Source of the DNA: an uncultured Prevotellaceae bacterium
GTDB taxonomy: Bacteria > Bacteroidota > Bacteroidia > Bacteroidales > Bacteroidaceae
NCBI GenBank assembly: GCA_946402905.1
Contig: CAMIYC010000007.1
Coordinates: 1-64,000, forward strand
Reading direction: 5' to 3'
Length of the DNA: 64,000 bases
Below are positions 45,106-53,040 of this stretch, piece by piece. Both the position numbers and the translations under genes were made by a program. Positions within the stretch are counted from its first letter, which is position 1; the number at the start of each line of letters is the position of its first letter. The notes beneath the pieces are model-generated. The model ran no database searches, was not told the DNA's origin, and saw only the letters and a list, made by a program, of their open reading frames with translations.

Positions 45106-46889
45106 TCTTCTATGTATTTTTTGAGTTTTATCTTTCGTCTGAGCAGGGCGCAGTCGTCATCCTCGTCAGCGGCTTCGAGGGCCTGCTGCCACAGCTGGAG
45201 CGCCTTGTCGGCATCATTGTTCTTAAAGTAGATATCACCGGCGTGCTCGGTGATCACCCTGCTGGGCGTGGTGTCGTTCTTCAGAGCCTGGTCGATATAG
45301 ATGCGGGCCTCCTCATAACGCCCTTGCATGAAGAGGATCCATGCATAGGTGTCGAGATAGGTCGCACTGTTGGGCTCGGCTTTGACCGTGCGATAGCTCA
45401 TCTGCTCGGCCTTCTGAAGGTCTCTGCCCAGCACGCTCAGGTAGTAGGCGTAGTTGTTGAGACACGGGATGTTGTCGGGTTTCCATTGCAGGCAACTGTC
45501 ATACGCGGCGAAGGCCTCCTCCATGAAGCCTTTCTCATGCAGCAGGTCGCCCATGATCTCATAGAAGTCGGAGACGAGGGCGGGGTTGCTGTCACTGTTG
45601 ATCTGGCTCACGCCACGCCGGAACGCGTCGAGCGACTCATCCCGCTCGTCCTTCATCGAGTGTGCCAGCCCCAGGAAATAATAAAAGCCCATGTTGTCGG
45701 GATTATACTCCACACCCGACTTGCTGAGCTGTATGATGCGGTCGTAGTCTTTGGTTTCCCATACCGACTGCAGCAACTCCAGCCGGATGCCGGCATTGTC
45801 GGGAGCAATGTCAAGCACACGCTCAAAAGCCGCATTGACGGTGTCCTTGGGCATATTCTTGAGCGACATATAGGCAGCGCAGACTTCAGCGATGTCGGCA
45901 TTTTTCTGGGGTTTCTCCAGCATGCGGCCGAAAAGGCGGAGCACTTCGGTGCTGTCTCCTCCACTCTGCTCATTGTCGGCAATGACCTGACGCAACAGGA
46001 TGATCTTACTATCGCTCTCGGTATGGTCGCTGAGCAGCAAAGCCTCGGTCTGGGCTTTGGCCAGCGAGTCTTGTCCCTGAGACTTATAATAGTCGAGCAG
46101 CGACATCTGTGCCATGATGTTGTCGGGCTCTTTCTTCAGCACCGCGTGATATTCATTGAGTGCTTCCTTTTCCTTCCCGTGCTGCAGGAGCCAGTTGCCC
46201 ATCATCACACGATAGTTGTAGTCATGGGGATGCTGGCGGGCCAGATTGCTGAGTTCGCGGTATTCTTCTTTTTTCTTGCCTTGCTTGGAATAAACGCTCA
46301 TGCGCGACAGGGTGAGATCCTCCGAGGGGCCGTCGATCATCTCCAGGCGGTTGAGCACATCGATCATACCCTGATAATTCTTGTCTTGCTGATAGAGCTG
46401 CAGGAGCACAGTGAGCACCTCCTGGCTGCCAGCATTCGCTGCCGCCAGCTGCTCATACACCTTCGTGGCCTTGGCGTAGTCGTCTGTCTTGATATAGCTC
46501 TGCCCCAGCCGCTCCTTATAGTTGGTATTGTAGGGACTTAAGACCGCGGCACGCTCCATATAGTGGAGGGCCAGGGTGTCCAGACCGAGCTCGTTATAAT
46601 AAGAAGAGAGCATGAAGTAGGTCTCCGCGGAGTGAGGGTTGATGTCCAGCGCATGCCTGAACAAGTCGTACGCCGAGGCGTAATTGCCTTTCTGCTGTTG
46701 TCGCACAGCCTCGAGGTAGAAATAGCTGAACCTGCGGGCGTCATTATCGCTGAGCGTGACAGCGACCACTGGCTGCACGGCGGTGCGACGGGGCTTTTTC
46801 CGGGCATATACACAGACCACCGACACCAACAGCAATGTCAGTATCAGCCATCTCGGCCCGTTTGTGTGCATCATCTTACGTGTCATCAT
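45102..46889 (-). CDS. TPR-repeat protein
   Basis: A 595-residue protein with an N-terminal hydrophobic helix (about 13-29: WLILTLLLVSVVCVYA), a likely uncleaved anchor or signal peptide, followed by at least ten tetratricopeptide repeats through about residue 580, such as the one beginning YASAYDLFRHALDINPHS. TPR arrays bind partner proteins, so this is probably an envelope scaffold. It starts 5 bp after the dut stop and overlaps the lipoprotein gene by 4 nt, so the four genes dut, TPR, DUF4292 and EnvC-like form one operon. Several ATGs cluster at the start; I kept the first. Confidence 0.82.
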   Translation of the reverse strand: MMTRKMMHTNGPRWLILTLLLVSVVCVYARKKPRRTAVQPVVAVTLSDNDARRFSYFYLEAVRQQQKGNYASAYDLFRHALDINPHSAETYFMLSSYYNELGLDTLALHYMERAAVLSPYNTNYKERLGQSYIKTDDYAKATKVYEQLAAANAGSQEVLTVLLQLYQQDKNYQGMIDVLNRLEMIDGPSEDLTLSRMSVYSKQGKKKEEYRELSNLARQHPHDYNYRVMMGNWLLQHGKEKEALNEYHAVLKKEPDNIMAQMSLLDYYKSQGQDSLAKAQTEALLLSDHTESDSKIILLRQVIADNEQSGGDSTEVLRLFGRMLEKPQKNADIAEVCAAYMSLKNMPKDTVNAAFERVLDIAPDNAGIRLELLQSVWETKDYDRIIQLSKSGVEYNPDNMGFYYFLGLAHSMKDERDESLDAFRRGVSQINSDSNPALVSDFYEIMGDLLHEKGFMEEAFAAYDSCLQWKPDNIPCLNNYAYYLSVLGRDLQKAEQMSYRTVKAEPNSATYLDTYAWILFMQGRYEEARIYIDQALKNDTTPSRVITEHAGDIYFKNNDADKALQLWQQALEAADEDDDCALLRRKIKLKKYIEE

Positions 46890-46894
46890 CCTAC

Positions 46895-47332
46895 CTATTT
46901 CACACCTGTATGACCATATCCGCCCTCACCACGCTCCGTAGCGTCGAGCACTTCCACCTCGACCAGCAGGCCCTGCTCATGCCGTGCGATCACCATCTGT
47001 GCGATGCGCTCACCGTCGTTGACGACAAAATCTGTGTCGGAAAGATTGATGAGCACCACACCGATCTCGCCTCTGTAGTCGGCGTCGACGGTGCCGGGAG
47101 TATTGAGTACGGTAATGCCGTGTTTCAGGGCGAGCCCGCTCCGGGGTCTCACCTGTGCCTCAAAACCCGGGGGCAGCGCGATATGAAGCCCCGTGGGGAT
47201 GAGCCGACGCTCCAAAGGGCGCAGCACGACGGGACCGTCGAGGTTGGCCCGCAAATCCATGCCCGCACTCTGAGAGGTGGCGTATTCGGGCAGACGCTGA
47301 TGCCCTTTGTTGACAACTTTTATCTGAATCAT
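46895..47332 (-). CDS. dut: dUTP diphosphatase
   Basis: Trimeric dUTPase of 145 residues; it hydrolyses dUTP to dUMP and PPi, keeping uracil out of DNA. All five family motifs are visible: [38 protein letters not shown], and the C-terminal [10 protein letters not shown] that closes over the active site. It is first in the operon with the TPR, DUF4292 and EnvC-like genes. A TAAATTTG box on the minus strand at 47361-47368 may be its -7 element. The oppositely transcribed dGTPase gene starts 176 bp away, so two nucleotide-pool genes face away from each other. Confidence 0.96.
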   Translation of the reverse strand: MIQIKVVNKGHQRLPEYATSQSAGMDLRANLDGPVVLRPLERRLIPTGLHIALPPGFEAQVRPRSGLALKHGITVLNTPGTVDADYRGEIGVVLINLSDTDFVVNDGERIAQMVIARHEQGLLVEVEVLDATERGEGGYGHTGVK

Positions 47333-47449
47333 AAAACAGTCTTCATGTCGAAATGAAATGCAAATTTAGTCATTTCCCTTCATATTCCCCCATTTTTGAA
47401 GTTAAAATGACTGATTTTAGAAATAATTATGATTATACGAAGTGGTTCG

Positions 47450-47481
47450 TTTTGTTCTGCCCCCGTTTTTCACTACCTTTG
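47450..47481 (+). promoter_or_regulatory. Promoter of the dGTPase gene
   Basis: TTTTG (47450-47454), a 19-nt spacer and TACCTTTG (47474-47481) precede the ATG by 27 nt. The 14 bases CACTACCTTTGCAA at the -7 box are identical to those of promoter P2 at the left end of the window. Confidence 0.75.
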
Positions 47482-47508
47482 CAATTACATTGATTTCACA
47501 GCAACACT

Positions 47509-48846
47509 ATGAATTGGCTACAACTCATCTCCAACAAGCGATTAGGACAAGAGGACAGGCACCCACAGCGGCACGACGACCGCTCGGAATTCAAGCGCGA
47601 CAGCGACCGGCTGGTTTTCTCGGCCCCCTTCAGGCGCTTACAAAACAAGACACAGGTGTTTCCCCTGCCAGGAAGCATCTTCGTACACAACCGCCTCACC
47701 CACAGCATCGAGGTGTCGAGCGTGGGCATGTCTTTGGGCAATGACGTGGCCAGGATGCTGACCGACAGGCATCCACACTTGAAAGACACGCTCTTCGAAG
47801 AGATCGGGGCAATCGTATCCGCTGCCTGTCTGGCACACGACATGGGAAATCCTCCCTTTGGACACTCGGGTGAGAAAGCCATGCAAACCTATTTCACTGA
47901 GCGCAACGGAAAATACTTAGAAGACAGGGTCAGCAAGGAACTGTGGAGCGACATCACCCACTTTGAAGGCAATGCCAATGCGTTTCGCCTGCTTACGCAC
48001 CGTTTTAAAGGCAGGCGCGACGGCGGATTCGTGCTGACCTATTCCACACTGGCCTCAATCGTGAAATATCCTTTCTCGTCGCTGGCCACCGGGAAAAAGG
48101 GCAAATTCGGATTCTTTGACACCGAGCGAGACATTTATCTCCGGATAGCACGCGACCTGGGCATCAGGCAACTGTCGGCCGAAGGCGAACCGCTCCGCTT
48201 CGCACGCCACCCTTTGGTCTACCTGGTAGAGGCTGCCGACGATATCTGCTATGAGATCATGGACATCGAGGACGCTCACAAACTGAATATTCTGACATTT
48301 GCGGAGACAGAAGAGCTGCTTCTCGGCTTTTTCGACGCGAAGACACAAGACGGGATGCGACAGAGAATCATCGACGAGGGCATCACCGACGACAACGAAA
48401 AAGTGGTATATATGCGCGCCTGCGTCATCGGATTATTGGAACATGAGTGTGCAGAGGTATTTGCCGCACACGAACAGCAAATACTCGACGGCATATTCGA
48501 AGGAAGCCTCATCGACCACATCTCCCCCCTGCCCCATGATGCCTACCGGCGATGCGTCGACCTGTCGAGAAAGCGCATCTACAACAGCAAGCCCGTCCTG
48601 GACGTAGAACTCTCAGGATATAAAATCATAGAGACCCTGATGGAGAAGATGGTGGAGGCTGCCGTCAACCCCGACCGGTTCTATTCGCAGCAACTCCTGC
48701 GGAGAGTGAGCAGCCAATACGACACCGACTCTCACGACATGGAGACTCGCATCATGGCCGTCATCGACTACATCAGCGGCATGACAGATGTCTATGCGCT
48801 CGACATCTATCAGAAAATCAACGGCATATCGCTGCCTATTGTTTGA
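47509..48846 (+). CDS. dgt: Deoxyguanosinetriphosphate triphosphohydrolase-like protein
   Basis: A 445-residue HD-superfamily enzyme of the dGTPase type, which hydrolyses dNTPs to the nucleoside and triphosphate. The metal ligands appear as H in HNRLTHSIEV, HD in CLAHDMGNPPFGHSGE, and D in YLVEAADDICYEIMD. The N-terminus (RSEFKRDSDRLVFSAPFRRLQNKTQV) is characteristic. Length fits the bacterial dGTPase-like group, about 430-500. It has its own promoter. Its last 11 bp overlap the convergent glsB gene. Confidence 0.93.
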   Translation: MNWLQLISNKRLGQEDRHPQRHDDRSEFKRDSDRLVFSAPFRRLQNKTQVFPLPGSIFVHNRLTHSIEVSSVGMSLGNDVARMLTDRHPHLKDTLFEEIGAIVSAACLAHDMGNPPFGHSGEKAMQTYFTERNGKYLEDRVSKELWSDITHFEGNANAFRLLTHRFKGRRDGGFVLTYSTLASIVKYPFSSLATGKKGKFGFFDTERDIYLRIARDLGIRQLSAEGEPLRFARHPLVYLVEAADDICYEIMDIEDAHKLNILTFAETEELLLGFFDAKTQDGMRQRIIDEGITDDNEKVVYMRACVIGLLEHECAEVFAAHEQQILDGIFEGSLIDHISPLPHDAYRRCVDLSRKRIYNSKPVLDVELSGYKIIETLMEKMVEAAVNPDRFYSQQLLRRVSSQYDTDSHDMETRIMAVIDYISGMTDVYALDIYQKINGISLPIV

Positions 48847-49849
48847 CACCCCCCTTGCCTAAGTGGCGGTATATCATCTTGCCCACGTCGCCCGACGACA
48901 TGTTGAGAATGCCGGGATTCTGCGCCACGAAAGAGTCGATATGGCGCTTGCGTTTTTGCTCCAGGATCTCGTCTACGGCTATCAGGATGCCCGTCTCCTC
49001 GACATCGCCAAAACCATCGTTGATGGCTGTGCCGAACATCTTCATCGTGGGGCTAAGCCCCATGTAGGCATTGACAAGCGGAGGGATGTTGATGCCCAGC
49101 TTGCGAATCTCCGTATTGAGTATCTTATAATCCTCACGCAGAGAATCCTGATTGAGGATGGAAGCCAGCTCTTCCGGGTCAGACTCCAGCTTGAGGGGTT
49201 TCATCGGGATAATGAGATTATCCTTGTCGCCGAAATGCTTATTGAGGAAATAGAGTATCATATCGCGCCCCTTACGGATGTAGGAGGGATACATCGTCAT
49301 CTTGCCGAAGAAGTATTTCACGTTGGGCATGATGACCGTCAGAGCACCCAGGCCGTCCCACAGGTTGTCGAGTGCGAAAAGACTCTTAGAGCCCATCTTG
49401 CTACTCTGATAAGGCAGCGTCACATAGGAGCGTGCCAGCTCCACCGTCTGAGGCAGATATTCCTTGATAAACTTGTCGGAGAAATGAAACATGTGGCTCG
49501 TGGCAAGTATCGGCTGGCCGTTGGAGTCGAAATCGACTTCTGTGCCGAGTTTGAAACGATAGCCTCCGATGATTTCCTCTTCGTCGGGATTCCAGACAAG
49601 CAACTGCTTGTAGCAATTGTCCATCGTGTCAAACTCGTCGAGGTCAAGCTCCTTGCCCGTTCCTCCTCCGGCAGCTCTGAACACCTCCTCACGCTGACGT
49701 CCGATTTCTCTGACGACATTGGGGGAGTCGTGTATATCGACAATGTAAATCTTGTTATGACTCTTATTGGTCATACGAAGCTGCTTGTCTGGCGTCAGCT
49801 CGCTCTTAAGCAACTCTTTGTCTACAGGAGGAATGATAGGTTGATCCAT
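48836..49849 (-). CDS. glsB: GNAT-family glycine N-acyltransferase (glycine lipid synthesis)
   Basis: A 337-residue GNAT-type acyltransferase related to OlsB. In Bacteroides thetaiotaomicron the GlsB enzyme makes N-acyl-3-hydroxyacyl glycine (commendamide), and GlsA then adds a second acyl chain to give glycine lipids. The assignment rests on the pairing with a PlsC-like gene 12 bp upstream and on features such as REEVFRAAGGGTGKELDLDEFD and IIGGYRF in the acyl-binding core. The C-terminal third (about 230-337) is conserved in Bacteroidetes members of this group. Its 3' end overlaps dgt by 11 bp. Symbol assigned by context and family recall. Confidence 0.78.
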   Translation of the reverse strand: MDQPIIPPVDKELLKSELTPDKQLRMTNKSHNKIYIVDIHDSPNVVREIGRQREEVFRAAGGGTGKELDLDEFDTMDNCYKQLLVWNPDEEEIIGGYRFKLGTEVDFDSNGQPILATSHMFHFSDKFIKEYLPQTVELARSYVTLPYQSSKMGSKSLFALDNLWDGLGALTVIMPNVKYFFGKMTMYPSYIRKGRDMILYFLNKHFGDKDNLIIPMKPLKLESDPEELASILNQDSLREDYKILNTEIRKLGINIPPLVNAYMGLSPTMKMFGTAINDGFGDVEETGILIAVDEILEQKRKRHIDSFVAQNPGILNMSSGDVGKMIYRHLGKGGVKQ

Positions 49850-49861
49850 AGTGATGTTGTT

Positions 49862-50692
49862 TTACTCCAGTTCATAGACTTTGTCCTGGACATACTGAGC
49901 CCACTGGGCCGGGGTTTTTGATTTGTCGAAAGTCTGCCATGGTATCGGCTGGCCGATGGTCACACGGAAGGTCTTGTGCACATTCTTATACATCTCGTCG
50001 ACAAGGAAGAGCATGGCAATGTTGAATTTGATGCCAAGAAACTTGCAGATGTTGGCCACACGATAGAAAAAGTCGGAATTCCTGCCGCTGAAATGGATGG
50101 GCACCACATCGCGATGCGTCTCGACGCTCTTCGACACGAATGTCTTCTTCCAGGTCAGGTCGTGGATACGGCCATTGATCTTCCTGGAGCACAGGCCGGC
50201 GGGAAACATCAGCATGTGACTCTCGCTCTTGAATCCTGCATTGACCATGGCCGGGAAGTTGCGGCTCTGCGAACCCGTCTTGTTGATGGGGATGCAAAGG
50301 GGGGCAAGCCCAGGCAGATTCATCAGAAGGTCGTTGACCAGATACCTGAAATTGCCATCATAGTGGCGGCCGATGACGGCTCCAAGAGCCACACCGTCTT
50401 CACCACCGAGCGGATGATTGCTCACAAACGTATAAAGCCGTCCGTCGTCTTTGGACGGAAGGTTTTCCTTGCCCACAATCTCCAGCGTCATGTCGAGATA
50501 TCTCACACACTCCTCCAGCCAGTCGACACCCATCTTGTCGCGGGATTCCCAAAGAAACTTGTTGACCTCGTCTTGATGCACAATATGCTTCAGCCACTTC
50601 CTCACAAAAGAGGGCACATACCGGGCCTTACTGCCCATCTTGCCATCCAAGATCTGGTCGATGTCGATAGTCTTCTCTGATATTTCGGTCAT
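49862..50692 (-). CDS. glsA: PlsC-like O-acyltransferase (glycine lipid synthesis)
   Basis: A 276-residue membrane-associated acyltransferase of the LPLAT/PlsC superfamily. The catalytic NHxxxxD-type motif appears as SNHPLGGEDG, with the spacing slightly different from the classical HX4D. MLMFPAGLCSR occupies the place of the FPEGTR motif, with a changed third residue. Together with glsB it would form glycine lipids, the second step being O-acylation. It is first in the two-gene operon. A TAAATTTG box on the minus strand at 50748-50755 lies 56 nt upstream and may be its -7 element. Confidence 0.78.
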   Translation of the reverse strand: MTEISEKTIDIDQILDGKMGSKARYVPSFVRKWLKHIVHQDEVNKFLWESRDKMGVDWLEECVRYLDMTLEIVGKENLPSKDDGRLYTFVSNHPLGGEDGVALGAVIGRHYDGNFRYLVNDLLMNLPGLAPLCIPINKTGSQSRNFPAMVNAGFKSESHMLMFPAGLCSRKINGRIHDLTWKKTFVSKSVETHRDVVPIHFSGRNSDFFYRVANICKFLGIKFNIAMLFLVDEMYKNVHKTFRVTIGQPIPWQTFDKSKTPAQWAQYVQDKVYELE

Positions 50693-50965
50693 GCTGTTGA
50701 GTGAATAAGTTTGTTAACGGAAAATATCCTATTGGAATATTAAATTGCAAATTTAATGCAAGTTTTCCAAAAAAAGCATTTTTTCCTAAAAAAATGTCTT
50801 AAAAATATTAATTCAACTTAATTTTTATGCAAGATGGTATAAAAAACGCATGAATCATGACGGTTGGAACCAAATTTTGCCAGCGATAGCACATGTGTAA
50901 AAATTCTCAAAATGAAACCCAAAAGATGACATGAATCAAGACGTTATTTTTTTTTGAAAAAAAAG
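50693..50965. other. AT-rich divergent spacer between glsA and mraZ
   Basis: This stretch holds the possible glsA -7 box (TAAATTTG, minus strand, 50748-50755) and several A/T runs. I see no gene, hairpin of note or repeat in 50760-50950. The MraZ box and mraZ promoter follow. Confidence 0.5.
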
Positions 50966-51007
50966 TGGGGGATTGTGGGGGATTGTGGGGAAAAATATGT
51001 AACTTTG
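50966..51007 (+). promoter_or_regulatory. MraZ box and promoter of the dcw cluster
   Basis: Three TGGGG repeats at 50966-50970, 50976-50980 and 50986-50990 are separated by identical 5-nt spacers (GATTG), giving an exact 10-bp period. This is the arrangement bound by MraZ in characterised bacteria (TGGGN repeats, 5-nt spacing). The -7 box TAACTTTG lies at 51000-51007, only 9 nt downstream, so bound MraZ would cover the -33 region. The mraZ ATG follows at 51035. Confidence 0.85.
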
Positions 51008-51034
51008 AACCCGATTTATAATATTGTTCAACGC

Positions 51035-51493
51035 ATGCGTTTATTAGGTAACATAGAAGCCAAGACTGATGCCAAGGGAAGAGTTTTTCTTCCCGCGTCT
51101 TTCCGCAAGGTGCTTCAGGCAAGCAATGAGGAATGCCTGGTGCTGCGGAAGGATGTCTATCAGTCGTGCCTCGTGCTCTACCCCGAAAGAGTGTGGAATG
51201 AGCAGATGGACACCCTGCGCCAGCGTCTGAACAGATGGAATCCATCCCACCAGCAGATCTTCCGTCAGTTCTTGTACGACGTGGAGATCATTTACCCAGA
51301 CAGCAGCGGCAGGATTCTCATACCCAGGAAATACCTGCTTGCGGCTGGTATCACCCAGGGCATCAGGTTTATCGGGATGGGCGACTCTATAGAGATATGG
51401 AGTTGTGACAAGACAGAAAAACCATTCATTGCACCGGAGGAATTCACCAAAGCGCTCGAAGACCTCATGGCCGAACAACCAACTTCCAACTAA
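51035..51493 (+). CDS. mraZ: Transcriptional regulator MraZ
   Basis: A 152-residue member of the SpoVT/AbrB-like MraZ family; it forms a ring and represses its own dcw operon by binding repeated TGGGN boxes. Both half-domains show the D-x-x-G-R signature: TDAKGRVFLPASFR near residue 14 and PDSSGRILIPRKYL near residue 89. I chose the ATG at 51035 (MRLLGNIEAKTDAKGR). An in-frame ATG at 50954 lies upstream of the promoter and would add 27 unlikely residues. It is the first gene of the cluster, with rsmH 23 bp downstream and a matching MraZ box upstream. Confidence 0.94.
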   Translation: MRLLGNIEAKTDAKGRVFLPASFRKVLQASNEECLVLRKDVYQSCLVLYPERVWNEQMDTLRQRLNRWNPSHQQIFRQFLYDVEIIYPDSSGRILIPRKYLLAAGITQGIRFIGMGDSIEIWSCDKTEKPFIAPEEFTKALEDLMAEQPTSN

Positions 51494-51516
51494 TCCAACA
51501 AGACCGACAGACGATC

Positions 51517-52431
51517 ATGTCAGACACTATCCAGACATATCATATTCCCGTTCTCCTCGAGGAGAGCGTCACAGGACTGGCCATCAGCCCCGATGGCATC
51601 TATGTGGACGTCACTTTCGGCGGAGGTGGGCACAGCAGGGAGATACTGGGCAGGCTCTCGCCAGGGGGCAGGCTGTTTGGATTCGACCAGGATGCCGATG
51701 CCGCGGGCAACATTCCCGCCGACAGGCGTTTCACCTTCGTCAGAAGCAACTTCAGATACCTGAAAAACTGGATGCGATATTACGACGTCGACCAGATAGA
51801 CGGCCTGATCGCCGACCTCGGCGTGTCGAGCCATCACTTCGACGACGAGACCAGAGGATTCTCCTTCAGGTTTGACTCGCCGCTGGATATGAGAATGAAC
51901 CATTCTGCCCCCATGACAGCCGCCGACGTGCTCAACACCTATAACGAGCGACAGCTGTCGGATATCTTCTACCTGTATGGCGAGCTGAAAAACGCCCGCC
52001 GTCTCGCAGCAGCCGTGGTCAAAGCCAGGAGCCAGGCTCCTCTCACCACCACGGGCCAGCTGACAGACCTGGCAGCGAAATACCTGCCACGAGACCGCGA
52101 GAAGAAAGAGACGGCCAAACTGTTCCAGGCCCTGCGCATCGAAGTGAACCACGAGATGGAGGCCCTGCGCGACATGCTCAGGGCGGCGGCAGAGCTGCTG
52201 AGGCCCGGCGGCAGGCTGGTGGTGATCACTTATCACAGCCTGGAAGACAGAATGGTGAAAAACATGATGAAGACGGGCGACATCAACGGCCATGTCGAGC
52301 AAGACTTCTACGGGAGGGCTCTCACGCCATTTACGCTGGTCAACAATAAAGTGATCGTCGCAAGTCCCGAGGAAGTGGAAAGGAATCCGAGAAGCAGAAG
52401 TGCGAAATTAAGAATTGCCGAGAAAAAATGA
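51517..52431 (+). CDS. rsmH: 16S rRNA (cytosine(1402)-N4)-methyltransferase
   Basis: A 304-residue SAM-dependent methyltransferase (formerly MraW) that modifies C1402 in the ribosomal P site. The N-terminus has YHIPVLLEES and the SAM-binding VDVTFGGGGHSREIL. The family motifs DLGVSSHHFDDETRGFSFRFDSPLDMRM and TYHSLEDRMVK are present, together with the helical insert in between. It is second in the dcw cluster and overlaps ftsL by 4 nt (ATGA). Confidence 0.95.
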   Translation: MSDTIQTYHIPVLLEESVTGLAISPDGIYVDVTFGGGGHSREILGRLSPGGRLFGFDQDADAAGNIPADRRFTFVRSNFRYLKNWMRYYDVDQIDGLIADLGVSSHHFDDETRGFSFRFDSPLDMRMNHSAPMTAADVLNTYNERQLSDIFYLYGELKNARRLAAAVVKARSQAPLTTTGQLTDLAAKYLPRDREKKETAKLFQALRIEVNHEMEALRDMLRAAAELLRPGGRLVVITYHSLEDRMVKNMMKTGDINGHVEQDFYGRALTPFTLVNNKVIVASPEEVERNPRSRSAKLRIAEKK

Positions 52432-52955
52432 GAAAAGAAACAGACGAACAATACATACAGGAAGAGACGACTCCTACAGTCGACTCTTATACAGACGACG
52501 AGGAGACCCCCGCCGGCGACAGTGCGGCCGAAGCAAGCGACAGCGGCACCGACGAAGAGGAGCACATCGCCAGGCCTACGCTCAAGGAGGTGATAGCCGA
52601 GAACGCACGCGAAGATGAGCGGCCCATGTCGTCGTCGCTGACGCTGAGAAAGATTCTTGGCGGCGATATCCTCAATGCCGACGCCATCCGCCGGCAGGTA
52701 TGGCTATTCCTGCTGATCGCGCTCTTTGGAGTGTTTTATATATCCAACAGATACAGTTGCCAGAAAAAACAGCTCGAGATAGACCAACTGACCAAGAAAC
52801 TGAAGACTGCCAAATACAAGACTCTGTCGCTATCAAGCATACTGACAGAGCGTTGCAGAGAGAGCCAGGTGTCTGAATTGCTGCGCGCCAACAAAGACAG
52901 CGTCATCCATCCAGCCGACCAGCCACCTTATATTATAATAGTGAACGAAAACTGA
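52428..52955 (+). CDS. ftsL: FtsL-like cell-division protein
   Basis: A 175-residue bitopic protein. Residues 1-85 are an unusually long acidic, Asp/Glu/Thr-rich cytoplasmic part; one membrane helix spans about 90-107 (VWLFLLIALFGVFYIS); then a short periplasmic coiled coil at about 110-150. Position between rsmH and ftsI, size and topology match FtsL, which forms the FtsQLB scaffold. Sequence similarity to classical FtsL is low, as usual. The long disordered cytoplasmic tail is a lineage trait. It overlaps rsmH by 4 nt; ftsI follows after 85 bp. Confidence 0.8.
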   Translation: MRKETDEQYIQEETTPTVDSYTDDEETPAGDSAAEASDSGTDEEEHIARPTLKEVIAENAREDERPMSSSLTLRKILGGDILNADAIRRQVWLFLLIALFGVFYISNRYSCQKKQLEIDQLTKKLKTAKYKTLSLSSILTERCRESQVSELLRANKDSVIHPADQPPYIIIVNEN

Positions 52956-53040
52956 AGAATGGCATAGCCTGCAAAACTGACCAGGGGCATCGAGGGATGA
53001 GGATTTTGCTGCCACAGGCAGCCGAAAAGATTGATAGGAA

